Assembly (NCBI GenBank): GCA_030531215.1
Contig: JAUNNY010000003.1
Span: 1-64,000 of the forward strand
DNA: 64,000 nt
Direction of reading: 5' to 3'
Source of the DNA: Erysipelotrichaceae bacterium
Lineage (GTDB): Bacteria; Bacillota_I; Bacilli_A; Erysipelotrichales; Erysipelotrichaceae
Of this stretch, positions 36,274-44,331 are shown one piece after another; positions within the stretch are counted from its first letter, which is position 1, and each line of letters starts with the position of its first letter. Both the position numbers and the translations under genes were made by a program. The notes below the pieces were generated by a model that saw only the letters and a list, made by a program, of their open reading frames with translations, was not told the origin of the DNA and ran no database searches.

Positions 36274-37293
36274 ATGAAAATACTTGTAACAGGAGCTGCA
36301 GGCTTCATTGGATCTAACTTTGTTTATTATGAATTAGAAAAACATCCTGAGGACAAAATAGTAGCTTTAGATTTATTGACATATGCAGGAAACCTTAAGA
36401 ACTTAGACGGATGTAAAGATAATCCTAACTTTAAGTTTGTAAAGATGGACATTCGTGATAGAGAAAATATCAATAAGTTATTTGAAGAAGAAAAATTTGA
36501 TATTGTCGCTAATTTTGCGGCTGAATCCCATGTTGATAGATCAATAGAAGATCCTGAAGTATTTTTAAAAACTAATATTATTGGTACTGAAGTATTGATG
36601 GATGCTTCATTAAAATATGGTGTTAAAAGATACCACCAAGTTTCTACTGATGAAGTATATGGCGATTTACCATTAGAGGCAACTGATTCTTTCTTTAGCG
36701 AAACAACCCCTCTTCATACTAGTTCCCCATATAGCGCATCAAAAGCATCTGCTGATTTATTAGTTATGGCATACCATAGGACATTTGGTTTAAATATGTC
36801 TATTACTAGATGTTCAAATAACTATGGCCCATATCAATTCCCAGAGAAGTTAATACCTTTGATGATAAATAACGCCAGACATGATAAGAAGTTACCAGTT
36901 TATGGCGAAGGTTTGAACGTAAGAGACTGGTTACATGTATATGATCATTGTGCTGGCATAGATTTAGTTATGAGAAATGGCAGAAATGGCGAAGTATATA
37001 ATATCGGTGGACATAACGAAAGACATAATATTGATGTTGTAAAGACCATTATTAAAGCATTAGATAAATCAGAAGATTTAATTACTTATGTTACTGATCG
37101 TAAAGGTCATGATTTACGTTATGCGATAGATCCTACAAAGATTGAAACTGAATTAGGTTGGAAACCTAAATATAACTTTGAGACAGGTATTAAAGAAACG
37201 ATTGAATGGTATATGAACAATCAAGAATGGATGGATGATGTAACATCTGGTGATTACATGAAGTACTATGAACAAATGTATGAGGGAAGATAA
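36274..37293 (+). CDS. rmlB: dTDP-glucose 4,6-dehydratase
   Basis: 339 aa from ATG 36274, chosen because TTGGAGG lies just upstream; the longer frame to 36232 overlaps promoter and RBS. Extended SDR: TGAAGFIGSNFVYYEL, catalytic STDEVYG and YSASKASADLLVMAYHRT (Y-x-x-x-K), and GLNVRDWLHVYDHC. Converts dTDP-glucose to the 4-keto-6-deoxy sugar. The stop shares a base with the next start (TAATG), so it is coupled to the alanine dehydrogenase gene. Confidence 0.95.
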   Translation: MKILVTGAAGFIGSNFVYYELEKHPEDKIVALDLLTYAGNLKNLDGCKDNPNFKFVKMDIRDRENINKLFEEEKFDIVANFAAESHVDRSIEDPEVFLKTNIIGTEVLMDASLKYGVKRYHQVSTDEVYGDLPLEATDSFFSETTPLHTSSPYSASKASADLLVMAYHRTFGLNMSITRCSNNYGPYQFPEKLIPLMINNARHDKKLPVYGEGLNVRDWLHVYDHCAGIDLVMRNGRNGEVYNIGGHNERHNIDVVKTIIKALDKSEDLITYVTDRKGHDLRYAIDPTKIETELGWKPKYNFETGIKETIEWYMNNQEWMDDVTSGDYMKYYEQMYEGR

Positions 37294-38390
37294 TGATAGT
37301 TGGTACAACTAAAGAATTAAAAAATCATGAATATCGTGTTGGACTGACACCTCAAAATGTTGAAGGTTATGTTAATCATGGACATAAAGTGTATGTTGAA
37401 ACCGGTGCAGGAATAGGTGCTGGTTTTTCTGATGAAGATTACATAAAAGCAGGCGCAACAATATTAAATAGTCCAAAAGAAGTGTTTGATAAATGTGACA
37501 TGATTGTTAAAGTAAAAGAGCTTGAAGAATGTGAATATGATTATGTTCATGAAGGGCAAATTCTTTATACGTACTTACATTTAGCTGCCAATAAGAAGTT
37601 TGCGGATTTGTTGATAGAGAAAAATATCAGTGCATTTGCATATGAAACAATCACGGACAATAATGGATCTTTACCATGTTTAAGACCAATGTCACAGATT
37701 GCTGGAAGGCTATCTATCCAAGAAGGAGCTAAATATCTAGAAAAAGGATATGGTGGCAGAGGTATCTTGTTGGGTGGTGTACCTGGTGTTGAAAGAGGAC
37801 AGATAGTTATTATCGGTGGCGGTGTTGCCGGAACTAGCGCTGCTAAAGCAGCAGTTGGTATGGGCGCTGCCGTTACTATACTAGATGCTAATTTAAATAA
37901 GCTTGCATATTTAGATGATATTTTTGGTTCTTCTGTTACAACTTTATATAGAGATGATGCAAATACATTAAACGCCTTAAAGAAAGCTGACTTAGTTATT
38001 TGTACATTACTAATACCTGGTGGCTCAACACCAAAAGTAATAAGAAGAGAACACTTGAAACAAATGAAGAAGGGTTCAGTAATTGTCGATATATCTATAG
38101 ACCAAGGCGGTTGTGCTGAAACATCAAAAGTAACGACACACGATAATCCAATATTTGTAGAAGAAGGTATTGTTCACTATTGTGTAGGTAATATGCCAGG
38201 AGCTGTTCCATATACTTCGACTATTGCTTTAACTAACGCAACATATAAATATGGTTTAACAATAGCTGATAAAGGTGTATTAGAAGCAATAAAAGATAAA
38301 AACATAAAGAATGGTTTGAACATTTATAACCATAAATGTGTAAATAAAAATGTAGCTGATGCTTTAGGATATGGGTTAGAAGAAATATGA
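37293..38390 (+). CDS. ald: Alanine dehydrogenase
   Basis: 365 aa, the usual length. Key blocks: VGTTKELKNHEYRVGLTP (substrate arginine), VKVKELEECEYD, the YTYLHLAANKK loop, and the NAD-binding GGGVAGTSAAKAA near residue 175, with ADLVICTLLIPG and VDISIDQGGCAETSKVTTHDNP. It interconverts alanine and pyruvate with NAD. It is translationally coupled to rmlB before it (TAATG) and to rmlD after it (ATGA), a place unrelated to rhamnose synthesis. Possible reasons are D-/L-alanine supply for polymer decoration or simple insertion; neither is shown by the sequence. Confidence 0.93.
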   Translation: MIVGTTKELKNHEYRVGLTPQNVEGYVNHGHKVYVETGAGIGAGFSDEDYIKAGATILNSPKEVFDKCDMIVKVKELEECEYDYVHEGQILYTYLHLAANKKFADLLIEKNISAFAYETITDNNGSLPCLRPMSQIAGRLSIQEGAKYLEKGYGGRGILLGGVPGVERGQIVIIGGGVAGTSAAKAAVGMGAAVTILDANLNKLAYLDDIFGSSVTTLYRDDANTLNALKKADLVICTLLIPGGSTPKVIRREHLKQMKKGSVIVDISIDQGGCAETSKVTTHDNPIFVEEGIVHYCVGNMPGAVPYTSTIALTNATYKYGLTIADKGVLEAIKDKNIKNGLNIYNHKCVNKNVADALGYGLEEI

Positions 38391-39247
38391 AAATATTAGT
38401 TGTAGGTGCGAGTGGCCAATTAGGCAAAACAGTTGTCGATGAAGTTAAGAAAAGAAATCACGAGTGCGTGTCTGTAGATGTTGCAGGTGATGTTGATTTT
38501 TTAATGGACGCAACAAACTATGATGAAGTGTTGTTTAAAGTTGAAAAGGTAAATCCTGATGCTGTAATCAATTGTGCTGCCTGGACAGCCGTAGATGCAG
38601 CCGAAGAAGAAGACAACCAACCAAAAGTATTTGCTTTAAATACTATCATTCCTAAGAATTTAGCTGAAGCTTGTAAAGCTATTAATTGTAAACTCATGCA
38701 AATATCAACTGACTATGTATTTGATGGAACTGGTGAAAGACCATGGTGTCCTGATGATAAAAACTTTGGTCCATTGTCTATATACGGCATGACAAAACTT
38801 AAAGGTGAAAATTTTGTTTCACAAATTGAGAAATATTTCGTTGTTAGAATAGCTTGGCTATTTGGTGGCCCAGTTTCGTTTGTAAATACAATGTTAAAAG
38901 TTGGTAAAACTCATGATGAAGTTAAGGTTGTAAACGACCAAATTGGTACACCTACTTATTCTAAGGATTTAGCCAGACTGTTAGTCGACATGATTGAAAC
39001 AGATAAATATGGATATTATCATGCCACAAATGAAGGTGGATATATATCTTGGTATGATTTCTGTGTTGAAATATATAAACAAGCAGGATATACAACTAAG
39101 GTTATTCCTGTAACAACTGCTGAATATGGAATTAGTAAAGCTAAACGCCCATTTAATTCTAGACTTGATAAATCTAAGTTAGTTGAAAACGGTTTTAAGC
39201 CACTTCCTGATTGGAAAGATGCACTAAGAAGGTATTTAAGTGAATAA
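38387..39247 (+). CDS. rmlD: dTDP-4-dehydrorhamnose reductase
   Basis: 286 aa. KILVVGASGQLGKTVVDEV, AVINCAAWTAVDAAEE, ISTDYVFDGTGERPW and YGMTKLKGE (Y-x-x-x-K) match RmlD throughout, including the C-terminal RPFNSRLDKSKL. Last step to dTDP-L-rhamnose. The next gene starts within it (8-nt overlap). Confidence 0.95.
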   Translation: MKILVVGASGQLGKTVVDEVKKRNHECVSVDVAGDVDFLMDATNYDEVLFKVEKVNPDAVINCAAWTAVDAAEEEDNQPKVFALNTIIPKNLAEACKAINCKLMQISTDYVFDGTGERPWCPDDKNFGPLSIYGMTKLKGENFVSQIEKYFVVRIAWLFGGPVSFVNTMLKVGKTHDEVKVVNDQIGTPTYSKDLARLLVDMIETDKYGYYHATNEGGYISWYDFCVEIYKQAGYTTKVIPVTTAEYGISKAKRPFNSRLDKSKLVENGFKPLPDWKDALRRYLSE

Positions 39248-40583
39248 GAATTATGACAACAAAAACAATGCTAAAATCGTGTTGGGTCTAATCAACATTA
39301 TTTTGTATGTGTTGTTTTTTGCGGTTGATTTGATAGTTTTTTATGACCATATCAATTACTACGCAAATGGTTATGCATTGTTTATGCTGATATATACATT
39401 CTTCTTGATTGTATTTGGTAGATTATTTGGAATGTATGAATTAGGTGATTCTACAGTTACTGATTTAGTGCTTTCTTCAACAATTACATTCCTGTTTTCA
39501 GATGTAATTGTATATTTAATATTGTGTCTAATTGCTTTCAGTATGTTAGCTATATGGCCAGTATTAATTTTGTTTGTTGTTGAAACTATAATAGCTACAC
39601 TATTAGTTTTCTATGAAAATAAATTCATAAGAGATTCTTATCCTGTAGAATACGCCATTGCGATAGTAGGTGAAAATCACTACAAGATATTAGATAAAAT
39701 CAATAAATATAGAGATATTACTGTTGATGTAAAAAAGAAATATGATGTAGAAAATATCGATTTTGATAATCTTGATCCAATACTAGAAAATGTTGAAAGA
39801 GTAATTACTGTTGATATAGATCATGAACAAAAGAAAAGAGTATTTAAGAAATGTTATGAAAAGGGAATCAGGATATTTGATGTTCCTAGTATTACTGATA
39901 TGTTGATGGCAAGCAGTTCTATAATTCATTTAATTGATACACCAATTGTTAAGATAAATAAATTTGGGCCATCGTCTTTTGAAATGATTGCGAAAAGAAC
40001 TATTGATATAGTTGGTTCATTAATTTTAATTATTATCACTAGTCCTGTTATGTTAGGCGTAGCAATAGCAATTAAACTTAATGATCATGGAGATGTTTTC
40101 TTTAAACAAAATCGTCTGACTAAAGATGGTAAAGAATTTAAAATCCTAAAATTTAGATCAATGGTTATGAATGCTGAAGAAAAAACAGGTGTTGTTCTTG
40201 CGAAACAAGATGATGATAGAATCACTTCAGTAGGCAAGTTTATTAGAAAGACTAGATTTGACGAATTACCTCAACTACTAAACATTCTAAAAGGTGATAT
40301 GTCATTTGTTGGGCCTAGACCTGAAAGACCAGAAATATATAACGAAATAATAAAAGACATGCCAGAATTTAGTTATAGATTAGTTGTAAAAGCCGGTTTA
40401 ACAGGTTATGCCCAAATATATGGTAAGTATAATACCGCAATGAGAGATAAATTATTGTTAGATTTATACTATATTGAAAATTATAGTTTGATAGATGATA
40501 TTAAATTGTTACTTATGACATTTAAAATTGTCTTTGTTGCTGAGTCAACAGAAGGAGTAGAGGATGAAGAAACAAATAAATAA
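39240..40583 (+). CDS. Undecaprenyl-phosphate hexose phosphotransferase (WbaP/CpsE type)
   Basis: 447 aa, start GTG 39240 with AAGAAGG at good distance. Residues ~10-135 hold four membrane segments, ~140-245 a cytoplasmic CoA-binding-like region, and ~250-447 the catalytic phosphoglycosyl transferase domain (AKRTIDIVGSLILIII, DVFFKQNRLTKDGKEF, FRSM, RFDELPQLLNILKGDM with the D-E pair, GPRPERP, VKAGLTGYAQIYGKYN). It starts a lipid-linked glycan by moving hexose-1-phosphate onto undecaprenyl phosphate. It is the second initiating enzyme in the locus after the PglC type at 15054. Confidence 0.9.
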   Translation: MNKNYDNKNNAKIVLGLINIILYVLFFAVDLIVFYDHINYYANGYALFMLIYTFFLIVFGRLFGMYELGDSTVTDLVLSSTITFLFSDVIVYLILCLIAFSMLAIWPVLILFVVETIIATLLVFYENKFIRDSYPVEYAIAIVGENHYKILDKINKYRDITVDVKKKYDVENIDFDNLDPILENVERVITVDIDHEQKKRVFKKCYEKGIRIFDVPSITDMLMASSSIIHLIDTPIVKINKFGPSSFEMIAKRTIDIVGSLILIIITSPVMLGVAIAIKLNDHGDVFFKQNRLTKDGKEFKILKFRSMVMNAEEKTGVVLAKQDDDRITSVGKFIRKTRFDELPQLLNILKGDMSFVGPRPERPEIYNEIIKDMPEFSYRLVVKAGLTGYAQIYGKYNTAMRDKLLLDLYYIENYSLIDDIKLLLMTFKIVFVAESTEGVEDEETNK

Positions 40584-41631
40584 TCTCGTATTCTTAATTC
40601 CATCTTTAGATCCAGATGAGAAATTAGTTGAATATGTTGAGAACCTAATCGAGAATGGTGCTAAACATATTTTAATTATTGATGATGGTTCAAAAGAAGA
40701 AACGAGAATTCATTTTAAGAAGCTTGTAAAACATGATGAAGTTATTTTATTAAGACATGTTGTTAACCAAGGTAAGGGCAGAGCATTAAAAACAGGCTTT
40801 AACTATGTTTTAGAAAACATGCCAAAAATCAAAGGTGTTGTAACTGGTGACGCTGATGGCCAACACAGTGTTGAAGATACAATTGCTTGTGGTAGGAAAA
40901 TGTTAGAAACAAACGACATCGTCTTTGGTACAAGAGATTTCAATCATCCAAATGTTCCATTTAAATCTAGAAATGGAAATAAGATTACAACATTTGTATT
41001 CAAATTGATGTATGATGTCACAGTTAAAGATACTCAAACAGGATTAAGAGCTTTACCAAGAGATTTCTTAGAAAAATGTATGGCATTACCTGGTGAAAGA
41101 TACGAATATGAAATGATAATGTTGATAAAAGCTGTTGGTGATGAAAGAAAGATTATTGAAGAGCCAATAAGTACAATTTATTATGGTTCAAATAGTGGAA
41201 CACATTTTAATGCAATAAAAGACTCATACACAATATATAAAGTTATGTTAGCTGGATTCTTGAGATTTGCTTTATCAAGTTTGGCAACATATGTAATTGA
41301 TGTCTTGTTATATTCGTTCTTAATTAATAATGTTTTCTATGCAATATCACATACTGCATCAATCTTCTTTTCAACATTTATTGCCAGAGTTGTCTCTTCA
41401 TTAACAAACTACAATTTAAATAAAGCAACAGTATTTACATCTTCTAATAAAGATTCTATAAAAAGATACTATATATTAGCCTTCTGTCAGATGTTAGCTT
41501 CATGGCTATTAGTAACATTGTTGTATTCGTTGATAGGTCTAAGCACAACTATCTTAAAGATTATTGTTGACTTTACTTTATTCTTAGTAAGTTATCGTAT
41601 ACAAAAGAAATGGGTATTTAATAAACAATGA
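40564..41631 (+). CDS. GT2 glycosyltransferase fused to GtrA domain
   Basis: 355 aa. The N-terminal ~225 residues are a DPM1-like GT2 (LIIDDGSKEETRIHF, GDADGQHSVEDT as metal motif, TQTGLRALP). Residues ~230-355 are a GtrA domain of four membrane segments (AGFLRFALSSLATYVIDVLLYSFL ... FVSYRIQKKWVFNKQ type ending). Such fusions make a polyprenyl-phosphate sugar and probably move it across the membrane. The start lies within the upstream gene behind GGAGTAGAGG. The GT-C-like protein downstream is the likely consumer. Confidence 0.88.
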   Translation: MKKQINNLVFLIPSLDPDEKLVEYVENLIENGAKHILIIDDGSKEETRIHFKKLVKHDEVILLRHVVNQGKGRALKTGFNYVLENMPKIKGVVTGDADGQHSVEDTIACGRKMLETNDIVFGTRDFNHPNVPFKSRNGNKITTFVFKLMYDVTVKDTQTGLRALPRDFLEKCMALPGERYEYEMIMLIKAVGDERKIIEEPISTIYYGSNSGTHFNAIKDSYTIYKVMLAGFLRFALSSLATYVIDVLLYSFLINNVFYAISHTASIFFSTFIARVVSSLTNYNLNKATVFTSSNKDSIKRYYILAFCQMLASWLLVTLLYSLIGLSTTILKIIVDFTLFLVSYRIQKKWVFNKQ

Positions 41632-43520
41632 CGTATATAGTTATTCTCTTGTATTTATTAATAATATCTTCAGGAAGTGTATTTGCGTGTACATATTTTA
41701 ATAAGAAATATGAAGAAGTACTTCCTATTTCTTGTTCAGCAATTGTTGTATTTAGCTTTCTATTAGGTATGTGCACTTTGCTAAAGATATCAACAATATT
41801 GATTATTGTTATTTCTTTAGCATTATATGTGCTATCAATAATAAAAATAGTAAAAGAGAAAAATTATAAAGAAGTATTAGGAAGAATATTTACTCCTGGT
41901 TTTTTAGTTTACATCGTTTTGGCTTTTGTATTCTTGTTTGCTCTAAAAGGCAAGTTGATGGATAACTTTGATGAGTTTTCTCATTGGGGCGATGTCGTTA
42001 GAGCTATGACTAGTATTGATGATTTCGCATCAAATAAAGCATCACATTCAATCTTTAGAACATATCCTCCAGGTATGTCTTTATTCCAATACTTCTTACA
42101 AAAACTTAACACATTATTAACTGGCGAAGTATTTAGTGAATGGATGTTATATTTTGCTTACTATACTTTTGCGATTTCTTTTATCATTCCTATTTGTAGT
42201 AGTTTTTCATATAAGAGAATTATTGCTCCAGCTACAATGATGGCAGTTATATTTTTGGTTCCATCATGTTTCTATTTGAATGCTTATACTTCAATTTATA
42301 TTGATCAATTCTTATCATTCTTGTTATGTGGTGGATTGATCCAATTGTTGTGGAATAAGAATCATGATGTTTTCTTTGATATCACTATGTATCTAATTAT
42401 GTCGATGCTAGTTTTATCAAAAGATGTAGGCTTGTTATTCTCGGCGTTATTAGGGGTTGGCTTTGTTGTAACAAAAGTAATTGATAGTAACGAAAAGATA
42501 TTATCTAAGAATAATATTATAGTGATTTTAATTACTTTAGTTGCTGTATTTGCACCAAAATTACTATGGAATCTTAATTGTAGTATTAATGACGCGGAAG
42601 GATTATTTACTGGTAAGATAGATCTTGTCAATTTTATAAAAGTGGTCTTAGGTAGAGATGATACATATAGAACAAAAGTATTTAAAAACTATATTACACA
42701 CTTTGTTACTGGCGGATATGTTCCTGGTGGTTTAGGTATTGAGATTAACTATGCATGTTTAACACTTATTACAATTACTGCACTATGTATCATTACTAGG
42801 ATTGCTATTAGAAAGTGTTTTGTGAATAAGAAAAATGCTTTTACTGCTGAATTTGTTATGCTTATTTCTTTAATAACTTTTATTTTTGGAATGTGTATAG
42901 TTTATATGTATAAATTCTCCGAAGATGAAGCTTTAGGATTGGCTTCCTTACAGAGATATATAAATATTGTATATTTAGCTTCTTGGTTTTATATCAGTGC
43001 AAGCGTGGTCAAAATAGCTGATGAAATAATCAATAATGAAAAAATGATTTGTGCAATTTTGGTTTGTTTTATGGCATTATGTGCACCATTAGAACTGATT
43101 TTCCCATTCCTAAATAGATCATATGTTAGAATGTCTAACGAATTTAGAGAGTCATATAACGACATCATTAACAAGACTCTAAAATATGTTGATGAAGACG
43201 ATAGAGTATACTTTATATCACAAAATAGTGAAGGCACAGACCGTATCGTATATCGCTATGCAATAAGGCCTGCTTATGCTAAAAATGATTTTTGGACATT
43301 AGGTGAGTCAAGATATGAAGGAGACCCATATTCTTTAGATATAAGCGTCAATGAATGGATAGAAGATTTAAAAGAGAACTATGATTATGTAACTATATTC
43401 ACTTTAAACGATAATTTTTGCAGAGATTTCTCATCCGCATTTGAAAATGATGATCATATCGCAGAAAACTGCATATACAAAGTTAATAAAGAAACAGGGC
43501 TATTGTCACTTTGCGAATAA
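41628..43520 (+). CDS. Large polytopic membrane protein, putative GT-C glycosyltransferase
   Basis: 630 aa, about 12 to 13 membrane segments and a C-terminal soluble domain (~510-630). The loop after the third or fourth membrane helix reads KLMDNFDEFSHWGDVVRAM (~residues 110-128), an acidic D-E-x-x-H/W-G motif of the sort that forms the active site in GT-C enzymes, followed by YPPGMSLFQYFLQK, a common GT39/GT83-like pattern. Coupled by ATGA to the GT2-GtrA gene, which would supply the lipid-phosphate sugar. Family name uncertain. Confidence 0.6.
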   Translation: MTYIVILLYLLIISSGSVFACTYFNKKYEEVLPISCSAIVVFSFLLGMCTLLKISTILIIVISLALYVLSIIKIVKEKNYKEVLGRIFTPGFLVYIVLAFVFLFALKGKLMDNFDEFSHWGDVVRAMTSIDDFASNKASHSIFRTYPPGMSLFQYFLQKLNTLLTGEVFSEWMLYFAYYTFAISFIIPICSSFSYKRIIAPATMMAVIFLVPSCFYLNAYTSIYIDQFLSFLLCGGLIQLLWNKNHDVFFDITMYLIMSMLVLSKDVGLLFSALLGVGFVVTKVIDSNEKILSKNNIIVILITLVAVFAPKLLWNLNCSINDAEGLFTGKIDLVNFIKVVLGRDDTYRTKVFKNYITHFVTGGYVPGGLGIEINYACLTLITITALCIITRIAIRKCFVNKKNAFTAEFVMLISLITFIFGMCIVYMYKFSEDEALGLASLQRYINIVYLASWFYISASVVKIADEIINNEKMICAILVCFMALCAPLELIFPFLNRSYVRMSNEFRESYNDIINKTLKYVDEDDRVYFISQNSEGTDRIVYRYAIRPAYAKNDFWTLGESRYEGDPYSLDISVNEWIEDLKENYDYVTIFTLNDNFCRDFSSAFENDDHIAENCIYKVNKETGLLSLCE

Positions 43521-43535
43521 TATGTGAAATATATG

Positions 43536-43582
43536 TGAACAATGTTCATAAATTGGTTTTTAGTTTGATTATTTAGTAAAAT
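43536..43582 (+). promoter_or_regulatory. Promoter of the LCP operon with an upstream palindrome
   Basis: TTGGTT (43553-43558), an 18-bp spacer and TAAAAT (43577-43582) make a plausible promoter. Just upstream lies the palindrome TGAACA-A-TGTTCA (43536-43548), a candidate protein-binding site of unknown owner. Confidence 0.5.
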
Positions 43583-43614
43583 TGATGTATGGGTAAATAT
43601 GCCCGGTGGAGTGT

Positions 43615-44331
43615 ATGAAAAAATTATATAGAAAAATTTATCACTTATTTAAAGATAAGAAAAAACGTTATTTATATTTATTGTTAATTATTTTGCCTTT
43701 TTTGATTGCAATTGGTGTTGCAGGATTTTTTGGCTATAAAAATGTTAAGGCATTATTAAATACAGATAATTCTGTAGAAGAAGTTGCAAACGAATATAAG
43801 ATTACTAATCCTGAATATCTTCTTAGAGATAATGCAACACAACTTCAATTAGATTTATTTGCTGAATTAAAGAGTCTATACGAAGGAACAGCTGAAGAAT
43901 ATACTGATACAGATATAGCGACTTCAGTATGCAAAAACTTTGTTGCCGATTTCTATACATGGTCAAATAAAGCTGGTCAATATGATGTAGGTGGAATGTA
44001 CTATGTGTTTGAACCACAAAGAAAAAACATCTACACACAAGCAAGAGATACTTTCTATAATCATTTAAGTGATTATATTGCTGACTATGGTGCAGAAAAC
44101 TTATTTGAAGTTGAATCTATAGTTTCTGCTACTGGAAGTAAATCTGCGGAAGAATATATTTCTATGGATCCAGAAACTGAAGAACAGGCTTCTTGGGATG
44201 AAGTATATAACGTTAAAGTTACATGGACATATAAAGCAAACGATAAATTCTCACCAAGTAAATATGCTACTAGTATGAGTTTTGTTGTAATAAATAACGA
44301 AGGTAGATTCGAGATTGTAGAGGCACACTAA
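43615..44331 (+). CDS. Membrane-anchored extracellular protein of unknown function
   Basis: 238 aa from ATG 43615, chosen for GGTGGAG just upstream; the in-frame GTG at 43606 lies inside that RBS. One membrane segment (~residues 20-43, basic residues before it) and an outside domain of about 190 residues, rich in acidic and aromatic residues, with no motif I recognise. Its stop shares a base with the LCP gene start (TAATG), so the two proteins are probably made in a set ratio and may act together at the cell wall. Confidence 0.75.
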   Translation: MKKLYRKIYHLFKDKKKRYLYLLLIILPFLIAIGVAGFFGYKNVKALLNTDNSVEEVANEYKITNPEYLLRDNATQLQLDLFAELKSLYEGTAEEYTDTDIATSVCKNFVADFYTWSNKAGQYDVGGMYYVFEPQRKNIYTQARDTFYNHLSDYIADYGAENLFEVESIVSATGSKSAEEYISMDPETEEQASWDEVYNVKVTWTYKANDKFSPSKYATSMSFVVINNEGRFEIVEAH

